This document shows positions 16,617 to 26,780 of a DNA stretch of 64,000 nucleotides, one piece after another (within the stretch, counting starts at the first letter, position 1; the number at the start of each line of letters is the position of its first letter). Position numbers and translations under genes: made by a program. Under the pieces are notes generated by a model. It did not search any database and was not told the origin of the DNA. It saw nothing but the letters and a program-made list of their open reading frames with translations. Source of the stretch: Ogataea parapolymorpha DL-1 (Eukaryota; Ascomycota; Pichiomycetes; Pichiales; Pichiaceae); assembly GCF_000187245.1 (NCBI RefSeq), contig NC_027861.1:1116001-1180000 (forward strand), in the 5' to 3' direction.

Positions 16617-17969
16617 TTACACTAATAACCAGCACGCCAGTGCGATAATACTCACCCCAATCAGCACCGTAATAATGGCTGCTCCAGCAGTGTCACCGCG
16701 GTCCAGCTTCAGCGGCTGGTCCGTCAATTGCGTGCTCTCCGATCCGGCCGCGCCGTCTCCTGTAGACGAGCCTCCGTTCGACGAGGTGTACGGAGCCGGT
16801 CTGTCGTAGATAAGCACGTTCTGGATAGCCTCCAGAGCACACATCTGCTCTCCTAGCCCGTAGTAGCCGTCCCAGCCGCTGTGCGTCCAGTTCAGGCCGC
16901 ACGTGTGGCCGTCCGTGCCTCCCGAGCACGACTGCGCGGCCGCCTGCGCTGACTGCTGAATGTACTTGTTGATGGTGTCTTGTGTTTCCGGCACCATCAT
17001 GGCCGTTAGCCCCATGAACCGGATCAGGTATGCTCTGAACGAGCGCTGGTCGTTGTTGCACGAGCCCGACCCCATGCACGCGGTCTCCTGTAGCACATAC
17101 ACTCCGTCCTGCCCACTGTTGGGCGTGTAGACAACCAGCCCGTTCAGAAACTTGAGTGTCCGCTGTCTCCATATGTCGTCCTCCGTGTAGTTGTACAGAT
17201 AAGCACAGCCTGAAAGCATCATCCCGGCGTTGTAGGACCATTGGTACTTCACAACAGACGAGCAGTTGTCGTTGATGCTGGCGCCGTCGTAGGCAAAATT
17301 ATACGTGTCTCCTTCGGTGATAAAATCCACGCCAAGAAGCCAGTCGTAGATTTTTTCGGCCCAGTCGACGTAGGTGTCGTTGGACGTGAATCTCGCCAGC
17401 CGCGCGCCAATGTGAAACAAGCCCGCGTTAGAAACCGTGTTCTTGTAGTCGTAGCCCGAGTTCCACTGGAAAATCTGCCATCTGAGTCCTCCAGCACAGT
17501 GCTCCGTGTCCCATCTCCAGGCCATCGTGTTGAAAACCGCCTGCGCAAGATACAGCCACTGAGGCTGGTCCGAGGCAGGGTTTGTGAAGTTCCGCTCGGC
17601 CGCCTGGATCGCAGCAATGCCCCAGAACGCCTGATCATCGTTACCCTCTGTGGTGGATTGATTTAAAGGGATGTAATCCCAGTTCTCTCCTGTCTGGTAC
17701 AACAGCGCCTCCTTGATGGTTTCCTCGTATGTGTTGTTCTGAAGAAAATACCAGTAGTCGATCATCGACCCCCAGGCTCCTCCGGCCTCCCACCAGTAGT
17801 AGGGGCTCGTGAACATTCCAATGGTTCCTCCGTACTTGTATCCCCAGTAGTAGTCCATCAAACCGTCCGCAATCAGCGCCGTGGCTGCCTGGATCGAGCT
17901 GTGACTGCTGATGTCGAGGTCGACCGCCATCGCCGACCCCAGAAGAACAAAAAGACTCGCAAGTTGCAT
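16617..17969 (-). CDS. GPI-anchored GH76 endo-mannanase-like wall protein (DFG5/DCW1)
   Basis: From ATG 17969 the protein has 450 residues: a signal peptide (MQLASLFVLLGSAMA), a GH76 alpha-1,6-mannanase domain, a Ser/Gly-rich spacer and a C-terminal hydrophobic tail (GAAIITVLIGVSIIALACWLLV) typical of GPI signals. The paired aspartates of the GH76 active site are expected in the ENWDYIPLNQSTTEGNDDQAFWG region. Yeast Dfg5 and Dcw1 are thought to cross-link GPI proteins into the wall by cutting and transferring the GPI glycan, and losing both is lethal. The frame extends six codons upstream only to a TTG, so the internal ATG is preferred. I cannot tell DFG5 from DCW1. Confidence 0.88.
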   Translation of the reverse strand: MQLASLFVLLGSAMAVDLDISSHSSIQAATALIADGLMDYYWGYKYGGTIGMFTSPYYWWEAGGAWGSMIDYWYFLQNNTYEETIKEALLYQTGENWDYIPLNQSTTEGNDDQAFWGIAAIQAAERNFTNPASDQPQWLYLAQAVFNTMAWRWDTEHCAGGLRWQIFQWNSGYDYKNTVSNAGLFHIGARLARFTSNDTYVDWAEKIYDWLLGVDFITEGDTYNFAYDGASINDNCSSVVKYQWSYNAGMMLSGCAYLYNYTEDDIWRQRTLKFLNGLVVYTPNSGQDGVYVLQETACMGSGSCNNDQRSFRAYLIRFMGLTAMMVPETQDTINKYIQQSAQAAAQSCSGGTDGHTCGLNWTHSGWDGYYGLGEQMCALEAIQNVLIYDRPAPYTSSNGGSSTGDGAAGSESTQLTDQPLKLDRGDTAGAAIITVLIGVSIIALACWLLV

Positions 17970-18068
17970 AAAAGAAAGGCTTTGCAAAAAAGTCTGATCG
18001 CGTAGCTGGAGAAATTATACTCTCGAGGATAAAAAAAATTAGGTAATTGCTTACATCAATCTATTTCT

Positions 18069-19865
18069 CTAGTCCACGTCCTTGCCCATGGCCATGCTGA
18101 TCAGCAGCCAGAAGTTCATGAGCGAGATGACCAGCCACACAATCACACCCGCCACGGCGGTGACTATGTTGTTGCTCATGTCCTTGTACTTTGGCAGGTC
18201 CGTGGTGTCGTCCAGCTGCGACTCCTGGAGGTCGCGGACCTCGTGGGAGCGCAGAGAATGGTCTGACGTCATCGTGTTCTCGGTGTCGGAGAGCAGGTCA
18301 ATCGTGCTGTTGTTGCCGCTGGAGATATCATCCATAGGGATGTTTTCTCCCGATTCCTGCGTAGGTTCCGTTCCGCTGATAAGAACGCGCATGATACTTT
18401 TTTTGCAGGTCAAGTACACTAGCGGCGCACTGATGAAAGGCAGCAGCAGCGACAGAACAACCTGGGTCGCGTTCAAAACTTTACTCAGGCCCTCTCTTCC
18501 CTGAGTGGTAACAACCGCAATGCATGGAGTGATGGCAATGATACGTGTGATGATACGCTTGATTGCAGGATGCATGGAGATGCGCACATGTCCCTCCATG
18601 ATTTGTTGGCTGGCAATGGTGACCACGGTACCGCCACACAGACCAGAGCACAATAGAGCCAGCGCAAAAACTGTTCCTGCAGCTTTTGACAGTTGACTCG
18701 AAAGAAGATAGTGCAAGGTGAACAGATCGGCATTTTCCAGGACTCCGTCTCCGTCGTCGTCCATTGGCTGCGACAGCGCACTGCCGGCGACAATCAGAAT
18801 GGCAGCGTTGACAAACAGTGCAACAGTAATCAGCGAAATCACCATCTCAGCAATGATGTACGACATGGTCCCGTTGATCGCCTCCATCGACGGGATGTAT
18901 CTCAAATCCTGAGTATCTCCCTCGATGGTGTTGCAAAGTAAACCCTTTTTCTTCTGCTTCGCCATTGGTGGGGTGTACAAGCCACGTTTCATGTCGAAAG
19001 CCTTCATACGTGCCTGGACAACTCCAGAACCCAAATACAACGAGTGCGGCATCAAGTTACTTCCCAGCAACGCAGCGGTGAGGTAGAGACCTTTGGTATT
19101 AGTGAAGATCTCTTTGGAAGGCAGGAACCCGCGGAAAACGCTTCCCCAGTTGGTTGTAGGAGAAACGTTCACGAGCTCGACGATAAAACAGGCGACCGTG
19201 CCTAAAACTAGACACCCCACGGCAGCCTCGAAGACCTGGACCACGACAAGTGGCCCGTTGGGCCTGTATGCAAGCAAAACAAAAAGAACATCCAGAGTCG
19301 TCAGCATGACACCGCCCAGCAATGGGAGACCAAAGAGAATGTTAAATGCGACGGCAGTACCAATAATTTCAGCCATGTCTGTGGCTGCAACGGCCATCTC
19401 TGCAAAAACGTAGATGACAAGGTTCACGTATTTCGGCAGGTGCTGGCGGCAGTTGGCAGCCAGGTCCTGGCCGGTACAGATTCCAAGCTTGCTGGCCAGG
19501 ATCTGCATGAACCCAGCCATCATATTGGACACAATGAGCGAGAACAGGAGCTTGTACTGGAATTGGGCAGAGGAAATGGAACTGCTGAAATTTCCAGGGT
19601 CCATGTAAGACACAGAGACCATTAGGCCTGGTCCAATGAACTTCACAAATCTCTTCAAAACGAGGATCACCTTGGCTTGCTTGGAATCCATTTTTGGGGG
19701 CTCGTCGTCGTTGTTGTTTTCTGGGAAAAAAGAATCGGATGAGTTGTTCAGTTCAAAATTAGAATATTCAGATGTTCCTGTTATGCTCTCAAGGCCGATA
19801 TAATCCTGGAACGGGTCTTCGTGCCTTGCGTGACGATCTGATGCACGGAGACCTATGTGTTCCAT
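18069..19865 (-). CDS. NRAMP-family divalent metal transporter (SMF type)
   Basis: The 598-residue protein carries the NRAMP signature MDPGNFSSS in TM1 (metal-binding Asp and Asn) and about 11 membrane spans. It also has GSNLMPHSLYLGSGVVQ, the conserved TM6 NxMPH element. The N-terminal ~70 residues and a C-terminal loop of ~100 residues are acidic and Ser/Thr-rich, as expected for regulation by ubiquitin and sorting. Yeast homologues take up manganese (Smf1, Smf2) or export iron from the vacuole (Smf3); which one this matches is undecided. The start is ATG 19865, and 251 bp of promoter is shared with the divergent NDUFAF7 gene. Confidence 0.9.
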   Translation of the reverse strand: MEHIGLRASDRHARHEDPFQDYIGLESITGTSEYSNFELNNSSDSFFPENNNDDEPPKMDSKQAKVILVLKRFVKFIGPGLMVSVSYMDPGNFSSSISSAQFQYKLLFSLIVSNMMAGFMQILASKLGICTGQDLAANCRQHLPKYVNLVIYVFAEMAVAATDMAEIIGTAVAFNILFGLPLLGGVMLTTLDVLFVLLAYRPNGPLVVVQVFEAAVGCLVLGTVACFIVELVNVSPTTNWGSVFRGFLPSKEIFTNTKGLYLTAALLGSNLMPHSLYLGSGVVQARMKAFDMKRGLYTPPMAKQKKKGLLCNTIEGDTQDLRYIPSMEAINGTMSYIIAEMVISLITVALFVNAAILIVAGSALSQPMDDDGDGVLENADLFTLHYLLSSQLSKAAGTVFALALLCSGLCGGTVVTIASQQIMEGHVRISMHPAIKRIITRIIAITPCIAVVTTQGREGLSKVLNATQVVLSLLLPFISAPLVYLTCKKSIMRVLISGTEPTQESGENIPMDDISSGNNSTIDLLSDTENTMTSDHSLRSHEVRDLQESQLDDTTDLPKYKDMSNNIVTAVAGVIVWLVISLMNFWLLISMAMGKDVD

Positions 19866-20116
19866 AAAAGACGCAATATCAATAAATAAGGTATGGGTGT
19901 GTATGTACAGCCGTATTCAGCCACGGACACGCTTGTCAGCTGAATCTAGCCGTTTGTTTATGGTACCACTATTTTGGGTCCCTAATAAAATTTTTACAGC
20001 GCGAGACAAAGGTGTCTTTTTATAGTAGCTAGCTACCCCGGTGAATTCGGGTTCGGAGGACGGTGCAAAGGTGATAAAAATAAAATATAATATTTGAGGG
20101 GATACGTTTTAGGGCC

Positions 20117-21394
20117 ATGTTTACAAGAGCCAGACACATAGCGGTCTGCCGATTGCTACGTTTGGCTGGAAGACGATTTACAGCCACAGTCTCTGGACCC
20201 ACGCCTCTTGAACCGATCATAGAGGACACCATCAAAACCATTGGACCCATCAGCCTGTCAAAGTTCATGAGGACATGTCTCACCCACCCTGAACACGGCT
20301 ATTACATACACAAAGACCCTTTGGATAAAAATAGCGGCGACTTCATTACCGCGCCAGAGATGTCTGTGGCGTATGGGATGACCTGCGGGCTGGCCTTTGT
20401 GCGAATGTTTCTCGCCCAGTTGCAATACCAGAGTCGACACAATCCTGATTTCAAGGTCAAGGACAAGATTTTCCGCGTAATTGAGTTTGGCCCGGGCAAG
20501 GGTTCTATGATGAGGGGACTGGCCATGGTTTTCAAGCAGTATATAATAGATAACCCTGTGGAGATTGTCATGGTGGAAAAGTCTGATATTCTCATCAGGG
20601 AGCAGCACAAACTGCTGTGCAAGTCTCAGAAGCTCGAACAGGTCGACGATTACAACTTCGAAAGTATCACAGAATGGGGGCAGCCGATTACATGGCAGAA
20701 AAACGACCTTGTCGAGCTAGATCTGGACTCCAAGTACATGAACTTTGTCGTTGCTCACGAATTCTTCGACGCCCTGCCCATCGACCGATACATCAAGACC
20801 AAACACGGATGGCGAGAGTACTTGGTAGATGTGCGAGAGCCAGAAGCAGGCAGACCAGGCAAATTTGGGCTCGTGGTAGCCCCCCATGCCACCCCCGGGT
20901 CGTTCATTCCAGCAACCAACGAACGCTATAATAAATTGGCCGTCGGGGCCAACGTGGAGATTTCAGCGGATGCCCACATGTATGCGTCGCAATTTGCCAA
21001 AATCATCAACTCAGGCGACGTGGGTGGAGCACTAATCATAGACTACGGCCCAAAAGATACAATCCCAATAAATTCTCTGCGTGGCATCAAGGACCATAAA
21101 TTTGTGGACCCGTTTTCGGAGCCTGGCAAAATCGACCTCTCTGTGGACGTTGACTTTTTGGGACTTAGCCGTCTGTTTGAGTCACAGGGGCTAAAGACAA
21201 TGATAGAAACACAAAGCCAATTCCTCAACTCTTCAGGACTGCCAAGCATCTTGGGCGGTCTTGCTTTTAGCATGAAGGAACAACAGCAGCGGTTCGAGAC
21301 GCTCTACCAACGCCTCACCGGATCTGCCCCACAGGACATGGGAAGAGCATACAAAGCGTTGCAGGTTTACAGGAACGCCAACAAAACTACGTGA
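20117..21394 (+). CDS. Mitochondrial NDUFAF7-type protein arginine methyltransferase (complex I assembly)
   Basis: The 425-residue protein has a basic mitochondrial presequence (MFTRARHIAVCRLLRLAGRRF). The DUF185/NDUFAF7 fold follows: CLTHPEHGYYIHKDPLDKNSGDF (family start), the SAM-binding loop IEFGPGKGSMMRGL and the AHEFFDALPIDRY motif. In other eukaryotes this enzyme dimethylates an arginine of the NDUFS2 subunit early in complex I assembly. Saccharomyces cerevisiae has lost complex I and this gene, so its presence implies that this yeast keeps complex I. The start is ATG 20117. The 3' end lies 27 bp from the convergent DUS2 gene. Confidence 0.9.
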   Translation: MFTRARHIAVCRLLRLAGRRFTATVSGPTPLEPIIEDTIKTIGPISLSKFMRTCLTHPEHGYYIHKDPLDKNSGDFITAPEMSVAYGMTCGLAFVRMFLAQLQYQSRHNPDFKVKDKIFRVIEFGPGKGSMMRGLAMVFKQYIIDNPVEIVMVEKSDILIREQHKLLCKSQKLEQVDDYNFESITEWGQPITWQKNDLVELDLDSKYMNFVVAHEFFDALPIDRYIKTKHGWREYLVDVREPEAGRPGKFGLVVAPHATPGSFIPATNERYNKLAVGANVEISADAHMYASQFAKIINSGDVGGALIIDYGPKDTIPINSLRGIKDHKFVDPFSEPGKIDLSVDVDFLGLSRLFESQGLKTMIETQSQFLNSSGLPSILGGLAFSMKEQQQRFETLYQRLTGSAPQDMGRAYKALQVYRNANKTT

Positions 21395-21421
21395 AAATCG
21401 TCAATGGAATAATGTATTAAT

Positions 21422-22525
21422 CTACACTCTTATGCGCTTGAGGTTTTCTGCCTCTTCCAAATCCAGCTTGCGCTTCAACTCTTGTCTATCTTCGACCTTT
21501 GCGCCATTGTCCTGGATCTCTTCTCCAATGTACTTACCCTCGTCATCCATCTTGTTGAGCACAGCGTCATAGATTTCATCGTTCTCCTTAGCCTGACTCA
21601 CAAGCCTGCATATCACGTTCTTCCCCCGGGTGTTTGGCATCATGACTGCAAGGCAGTACTTCGAGTTCGTTCGTGAGTTATTGAATTGCTGTGCAAATCT
21701 GACATACTCTTTGGCAAGCTTAGGCCATGGAAGCGGTCCTTCAGGATTGAACACAGTTGGATTGGTCTCTGCCTTGGAAGCAATCATGCAGCTGATATCG
21801 CTTCCGTACTTTTCCTGCATCTCCTTGAACTCCTGGTAGCTCTTGATCCCGCCGTTGATTATCAAGCTCACGTCTGCCTCATCACAGATCTCTTTGATTT
21901 TGTCAATGTAGTCTCTGATTGGGGGCTGGCCATTCCTCATTTCTCGCGTCCGGCAATGAACAGTTAGATTTGCGATTCCTGTCTTGACCAATTTGCGCAC
22001 AAGATCCAGGGTCTGCTCTTGTTCTGGTAAGAGTCTGATCTTGACGCTTATTGGTTTTTGGAAAGGTTTACCAACTTGCTCCACGAGAGACGACAATATA
22101 GAGCATAGAACGTCTGGAGTTTTAAGCAAAGCTGCCCCCATTCCCGAATGAACAGAAAAGTGTTTCGGACAACCTGCGTTGATGTCTATGCCGTCGACGT
22201 CGGCGGCCACGATCTTGGCAGCCTGGACAGCTAGTTCTGGGCTTGCGGTGCCGAGCTGGAAAATTAGCTTGCCCTGCTCCAGCTTTCTGTACGTTCTGAA
22301 AACAAGGTCTGTGGTTCCTGGCACCTTCTTGTTGCCATCTTTTTGAATAAAGTCAACTGTATTAAGAATTGGATTGTAGACCCGTTCAGCGCGAACGAGC
22401 CGTTTGTCAATGATTTCTGGTCCCCAAACAAGATCCGCACCATATTTGAGAGCCAGAAGACGGGTTGGCAGCTCGCCTATGCGGACCATCGGGGCTAGAA
22501 CGAGCTTTGCGCGGTAGTCGACCAT
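21422..22525 (-). CDS. SMM1: tRNA-dihydrouridine synthase 2
   Basis: The 367-residue protein starts with the Dus2 FMN-barrel signature KLVLAPMVRIGELPTRLLAL, then GADLVWGPEIIDK. The catalytic cysteine lies in DINAGCPKHFSVHSGMGAAL, and substrate and FMN residues in NLTVHCRTREMRNGQP and LIINGG. Dus2 reduces uridine 20 in the D-loop of cytoplasmic tRNAs. A Lys/Glu-rich C-terminal tail (DRQELKRKLDLEEAENLKRIRV) follows the catalytic domain, and no double-stranded-RNA domain is present, as in yeast. The start is ATG 22525, after a poly-A/T tract. Confidence 0.93.
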   Translation of the reverse strand: MVDYRAKLVLAPMVRIGELPTRLLALKYGADLVWGPEIIDKRLVRAERVYNPILNTVDFIQKDGNKKVPGTTDLVFRTYRKLEQGKLIFQLGTASPELAVQAAKIVAADVDGIDINAGCPKHFSVHSGMGAALLKTPDVLCSILSSLVEQVGKPFQKPISVKIRLLPEQEQTLDLVRKLVKTGIANLTVHCRTREMRNGQPPIRDYIDKIKEICDEADVSLIINGGIKSYQEFKEMQEKYGSDISCMIASKAETNPTVFNPEGPLPWPKLAKEYVRFAQQFNNSRTNSKYCLAVMMPNTRGKNVICRLVSQAKENDEIYDAVLNKMDDEGKYIGEEIQDNGAKVEDRQELKRKLDLEEAENLKRIRV

Positions 22526-22624
22526 GACTATTTTTTTAATTTTTTTTTTTTTCCAGCTTATTATATTTTATTGCACTTATTTTTTCTACATTATTTTTCA
22601 GTTAGTAAACTAGAATACGTTAGT

Positions 22625-24706
22625 TCATGCTTTTCCTTCTATCTTAGCCTCCTCCTTCTTGTCTTCCTCAGCAAGCTCTTCTTCCAAATTCAGGTTTTCC
22701 TGAATATTCCACAACTCCTTGTAGAGTGACTGCTTGCGTCCCAGAAGCTCGTAGTGAGTACCTTCCTCCAGAACTTCTCCGTTGCGAAGAACAATGATCT
22801 TGTCGGCATCGGCAATTGTTCTTAGACGATGAGCAATACTGACATTGGTCTTATTGCTTTCCTTGAAAACAGTCCGGATGGTCTTCAGCAAAGCCTGCTC
22901 GGTGTGCGTGTCCAGGGCAGACGTTGCCTCGTCAAAGAACGTAATTGGAGCATCTTTCAGCAGCAGTCTGCCGATCGCCAGTCTTTGTTTTTCTCCACCG
23001 GAGATCATCATTCCACGCTCTCCAACGATCGTGCGAACGCCATCAGGCATGTCGTGCACCAGGGTGTCCAGCTTGACCTTTTTGATCACCGCGTCCACTT
23101 CCTCGTCGGTGGCAGCCAAATTTCCGTATCTGAGGTTCTCCAAAATAGTGTCATTGAAAAGCGGGGTGTCCTGCGGAACCACGCCGATGTGTCTGCGCAA
23201 GTTGTCCAGGTCAACGTCTCTGATGTCCTGGCCATCGATTAAAATTCTTCCGCTCGTGACGTCGTAGAACCGAAACACCAATCTGAGAATTGTTGATTTT
23301 CCGCTTCCAGACGGACCAACAATGGCCACCTTCTGGCCCGCGGGAATCGTGAACGAGCAGTTTTTCAAAATTGGCCGGTCTGGATGGTAGCCAAAGGTGA
23401 CATTTTCAAATTTGATTTCTCCTCCCTTGAGCTCCAACGGAGGAGCGTTGGGCTTGGACTTAATTTTCACGTCCACCTTCTGAAGATTGAACAGCGACTC
23501 CATGTCAAGCAGCGACTGTTTCAGCTCGCGATACACGGATCCTAGAAAATTGAGCGGCACGGACAGCTGGAACACGAGCTGGTTGATCAGCACCAGGTCA
23601 CCAACGGTCAAGGAGCCCGCAGCCACACCTTGACAGGCCATGTACATCATTGCGGTCAGCGCGGTCGTGAAAATGAGATTCTGGCCGGAGTTCAAAAACG
23701 CCAGCGACGTGGCCACCTTGACCGACGCGTTTTTGTAGTTGTTGAGCGCAGAGTCGTACTTCTGCGACTGGAAGCCCTCGTTGTTGAAATATTTGACCGA
23801 CTCGTAGTTGATCAGCGAGTCGAGAGCCACGCTGGCAGCCTTCTGATCGGCCTTGTTAGCCTGTCTGCGGAACCCGGTTCGCCACGCGGTGGTTCTTATG
23901 GTGAAAATCGAGTACGCCAGCATGGTCATCAGCGTGACGGCAGCAAACGAGGCGCCGTAGTTGTATGTGAGGATACCGCAAACAACGGAGATCTCAAACG
24001 TGATTGGCAAAATGTGGAACACCATCGCCGTGAGCACGTACGAGATGCCTTTGGTTCCTCTGTCGATGGCTCGTGTGAGGCCGCCTGTCTGTCTTGCAAG
24101 ATGGAAATTGAGGTCCAGGTTGAGCAGATGGACAAACGTGTTGTGCGCCACCTTCATGATGGCGTTCTGGGCGACTCTGGCAAAAATGGCATTTCTGAGC
24201 TCGCCAAACAGCACGGCTCCGAAACGGGTCACACCGTACGCCAGGATGATGGCTCCAATCGAGGTGGTCAGAAGCCCAGCTTGCGACACCCAATCGATGT
24301 TCATCGAGTCAATGATCGACTTGAAAAAGAACGGCACCTGCACGTTGAGTACTTTGGCCGCGATCAACATACCCAATGCCACCACCACCCGGAACTTGGC
24401 CCACGGGTTGTTTCTGGGCCAGATGTACGAGAGCAAGTCTTTGAGGATGCGGATCTGCGAGTGGCGCTCCTCCTTAAGCACGGCGGGAGACGGTTTTTTC
24501 TCCTGGAGGGACGTCCGCGACAAGTGGAACCACTTAACAGAGTGCCATTGTAGAGGTGTGGCTCGCACATCTCGGATGGGAGATTGCGGACGGGCCGACG
24601 CGGCGACAAGAGCCAGTGGCCGCTTCGAAAATAGAGCGAGCCTGGCAGATCTCCACAGCTGTGGTCTGGACGCGTGCCGGACGCAGAGCCCGGTGTTTAG
24701 CAGCAT
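22625..24706 (-). CDS. ATM1: Mitochondrial ABC half-transporter Atm1
   Basis: The 693-residue protein has a long basic presequence, six membrane helices (about 105-410) and an ABC domain: Walker [10 protein letters not shown], the Q-loop region [14 protein letters not shown], the ABC signature [13 protein letters not shown], Walker [12 protein letters not shown] and the H-loop SIAHRLRTI. Atm1 sits in the inner membrane and exports a glutathione-linked sulfur or Fe/S precursor for cytosolic Fe-S protein assembly and iron sensing. The glutathione-contact region is conserved in character ([23 protein letters not shown]). The start is ATG 24706. The tail is acidic and lysine-rich. Confidence 0.95.
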   Translation of the reverse strand: MLLNTGLCVRHASRPQLWRSARLALFSKRPLALVAASARPQSPIRDVRATPLQWHSVKWFHLSRTSLQEKKPSPAVLKEERHSQIRILKDLLSYIWPRNNPWAKFRVVVALGMLIAAKVLNVQVPFFFKSIIDSMNIDWVSQAGLLTTSIGAIILAYGVTRFGAVLFGELRNAIFARVAQNAIMKVAHNTFVHLLNLDLNFHLARQTGGLTRAIDRGTKGISYVLTAMVFHILPITFEISVVCGILTYNYGASFAAVTLMTMLAYSIFTIRTTAWRTGFRRQANKADQKAASVALDSLINYESVKYFNNEGFQSQKYDSALNNYKNASVKVATSLAFLNSGQNLIFTTALTAMMYMACQGVAAGSLTVGDLVLINQLVFQLSVPLNFLGSVYRELKQSLLDMESLFNLQKVDVKIKSKPNAPPLELKGGEIKFENVTFGYHPDRPILKNCSFTIPAGQKVAIVGPSGSGKSTILRLVFRFYDVTSGRILIDGQDIRDVDLDNLRRHIGVVPQDTPLFNDTILENLRYGNLAATDEEVDAVIKKVKLDTLVHDMPDGVRTIVGERGMMISGGEKQRLAIGRLLLKDAPITFFDEATSALDTHTEQALLKTIRTVFKESNKTNVSIAHRLRTIADADKIIVLRNGEVLEEGTHYELLGRKQSLYKELWNIQENLNLEEELAEEDKKEEAKIEGKA

Positions 24707-25286
24707 TCGTTTGTGGTATAAGGGATATATTTATTTTGGAATCAAAGAAATTTTGGTTCCTGCGAAAGTCGACGCGACGCCGTCGTCTGCAGCAGGCAGC
24801 AAACTAAATTCTATGCCGCTGCTCGAGCCAGAATCTTTATTTCCGGAACCGGTATTGTTGCGTTAGCTTCTAGCCTTGTTGTAAGAGCCCAGCGACAATA
24901 CGAGACGCACGCCAATATTTTAGCCACATGCAAGGCTGTCGATTTACGGGGCTTACCGACGTATAGCTTCAATCTTGCTACAGATGCATGCAGGTGGCAG
25001 ACTATCTGCACTAAAAAGTCGCTTGATGACAGCAGGGTTATTGTTGGAGTTTCCTTGATCAAGCCATGACAGCGTCTACCGAAGTGGCGGTGGATTGTTT
25101 GAGTTATTATGGCACCCACTTTCGGTTATTTCAATAGTCGCACACATGCAGCTTATCATGGAGAACCCCGAACCCAAAATGACATATCTACAGAAAAATA
25201 TGCTTATTGCAATTCTCCCAGAATTATACTATAATCAGGCCCGACCAACCAAACTTCGTTCTTATCCTGTTTCGCTGCTATGAATC
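24707..25286. other. Long intergenic region between ATM1 and the unknown gene
   Basis: This 580-bp stretch is a divergent promoter. A short in-frame upstream open reading frame of 45 codons runs from 25146 to 25283 and ends three bases before the ATG of the next gene. It carries four ATGs in the same frame (25146, 25158, 25179, 25200). Other small open frames in the region look random. No RNA gene or repeat was recognised. Confidence 0.4.
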
Positions 25287-26318
25287 ATGGAGTTTAATCC
25301 AGAGCTATCATCCCACGACGGCTTCGCCGCATACTATTGGCCCAAGATGCCCCCAGACCAATCTGCCACCATCGCTCACCCGGCCTGGACCACGTACGAC
25401 CCGCACTCCGCGGCCCAACACTCCATCAACCCGCTACTGATCGTCAAGGAGACCCAATCTGAAAATGAGGCAGCCCTCACTAGAAACCACTCCCCCGTCC
25501 ACGAGGTCTACCACGACCACAATTACCACCTCCTCAACCACGAGGAAGAAGTTTGTCCTCCGCGGTTCACCGAGCCTCTCAACGTTGCCCATGTGCCGTA
25601 TTCGAAGTCAACCGTCTCTTTGGATTCCCTTAAACAGCCTGTCCTGTGGATTGACGAGCCCATAACCGAACAGCCAGCAATGAAATACCACCAAGACCTG
25701 CCGGAGTTCAAAAGCCCATCGTTTGTCTCCGAACCCCGCCACTCTATGTCATTCGCTCCAACTGACCCGCATGATCGCCCGTGGCACAAGCGAACAGTTT
25801 CCGAACCGGTCTTCGGAGCTAAAAATCAGGGCCCTGCTTTTCCGAAGGTCACAATGAAGGAACGGTCCGACTCCTGCATGTTCGACGCGGAATATTGGTC
25901 TAATGTCAACAAGTTCCTCCCTGTGCCGTGTGAAGAGAACGCTCCGCCAGCTTTCACTGTGCCTTTTGTCCAGACTGTAAAGCAGCTAGAAAAAACCTCG
26001 CAAAAATTGATGAATTATCTCTTGAACGATTACGATCTGGTGGCGGAATTACACCAGACTCCAAACTCTTTCGATCAGACCGTGGAACTCTCCAACAAGA
26101 GACGCAAGGTGGGCGACGACATCAATTGGAAGCCCCTGTCCGCCGGCAGCGTGCTGGGATTAAACGAGATCTTCAAGCTCCACCAAAGAGAAGTAAATAA
26201 TATGCTCCAAAACTGCACGGACTCTTGTTTCGGCGAACTAAACATGCGGGAGCTCCGGGCTTGGAAACGCGGCGACAGAGAGCTCAAACGGCGACATCCG
26301 CAGGCATCCCCTTTCTAA
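25287..26318 (+). CDS. Unknown protein, probably disordered and nuclear or regulatory
   Basis: I do not recognise this 343-residue protein. It is rich in His, Pro, Ser and charged residues with no signal peptide or membrane span. The first ~190 residues look disordered, with HKRTVSEP and RHSMSF as possible kinase sites. The C-terminal third is more ordered: a helix VKQLEKTSQKLMNYLLNDYDLVAEL, a basic NKRRKVGDD that could be a nuclear signal, then a helical LGLNEIFKLHQREVNNMLQNC and a basic RELRAWKRGDRELKRRHPQ end. Codon use and length support a real gene. A short upstream frame ends just before its ATG and may affect translation. Confidence 0.65.
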   Translation: MEFNPELSSHDGFAAYYWPKMPPDQSATIAHPAWTTYDPHSAAQHSINPLLIVKETQSENEAALTRNHSPVHEVYHDHNYHLLNHEEEVCPPRFTEPLNVAHVPYSKSTVSLDSLKQPVLWIDEPITEQPAMKYHQDLPEFKSPSFVSEPRHSMSFAPTDPHDRPWHKRTVSEPVFGAKNQGPAFPKVTMKERSDSCMFDAEYWSNVNKFLPVPCEENAPPAFTVPFVQTVKQLEKTSQKLMNYLLNDYDLVAELHQTPNSFDQTVELSNKRRKVGDDINWKPLSAGSVLGLNEIFKLHQREVNNMLQNCTDSCFGELNMRELRAWKRGDRELKRRHPQASPF

Positions 26319-26780
26319 AAGTTGCAGATAGATTGTAACGCTGTCCACGGTGAGCTCCCGTGGTAGCAGGAAAACCTCTGCATGACATAATCAACATACT
26401 CGCGGAAAATGTTTCAATTCTGCTTAAATACCGCACCCTGCTAAACAACACGAGCAGTACAAGAGGTTGTATAGGGGTTCGGTCGCGGGCGTGCGACCTT
26501 CATTGTTTTTTGTTATACTCAAGCTCAAATAAAAAGTATTATTGTTTACAGGCTTTGTTTACCCCCCCCAGTGGCGTTCCTCCCAGCGAGAATTGTGGTC
26601 GTGCGCTACACAAAAGATACCTTGGAACTTTTTTCATTTGGCCAAATTTTGTCTCGTTGGCGAAAAAAAAATTTCTGCTATTTAAATGTCGCGATCCCCC
26701 GATTATTCATTCGCGGCCGTGTTTCACAAAATTTTCTTTTTCTGCCAATCTAGATAAGTGCAGTTAATTGTTTAGTGGTG
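26319..26780. promoter_or_regulatory. BDF1 upstream region
   Basis: This 462-bp gap holds the 3' region of the unknown gene and the BDF1 promoter. It contains a GTTTACCCCCCCC tract (26558-26570), a run of eight A's (26663-26670) and a TATTTAAA element (26679-26686) about 95 bp before the ATG. No gene was seen. Confidence 0.4.

Noticed and set aside
24811..25119. 102-codon minus-strand frame between ATM1 and the unknown gene
   Set aside because: No resemblance to any family I know, and no ATG context or codon bias supports it.
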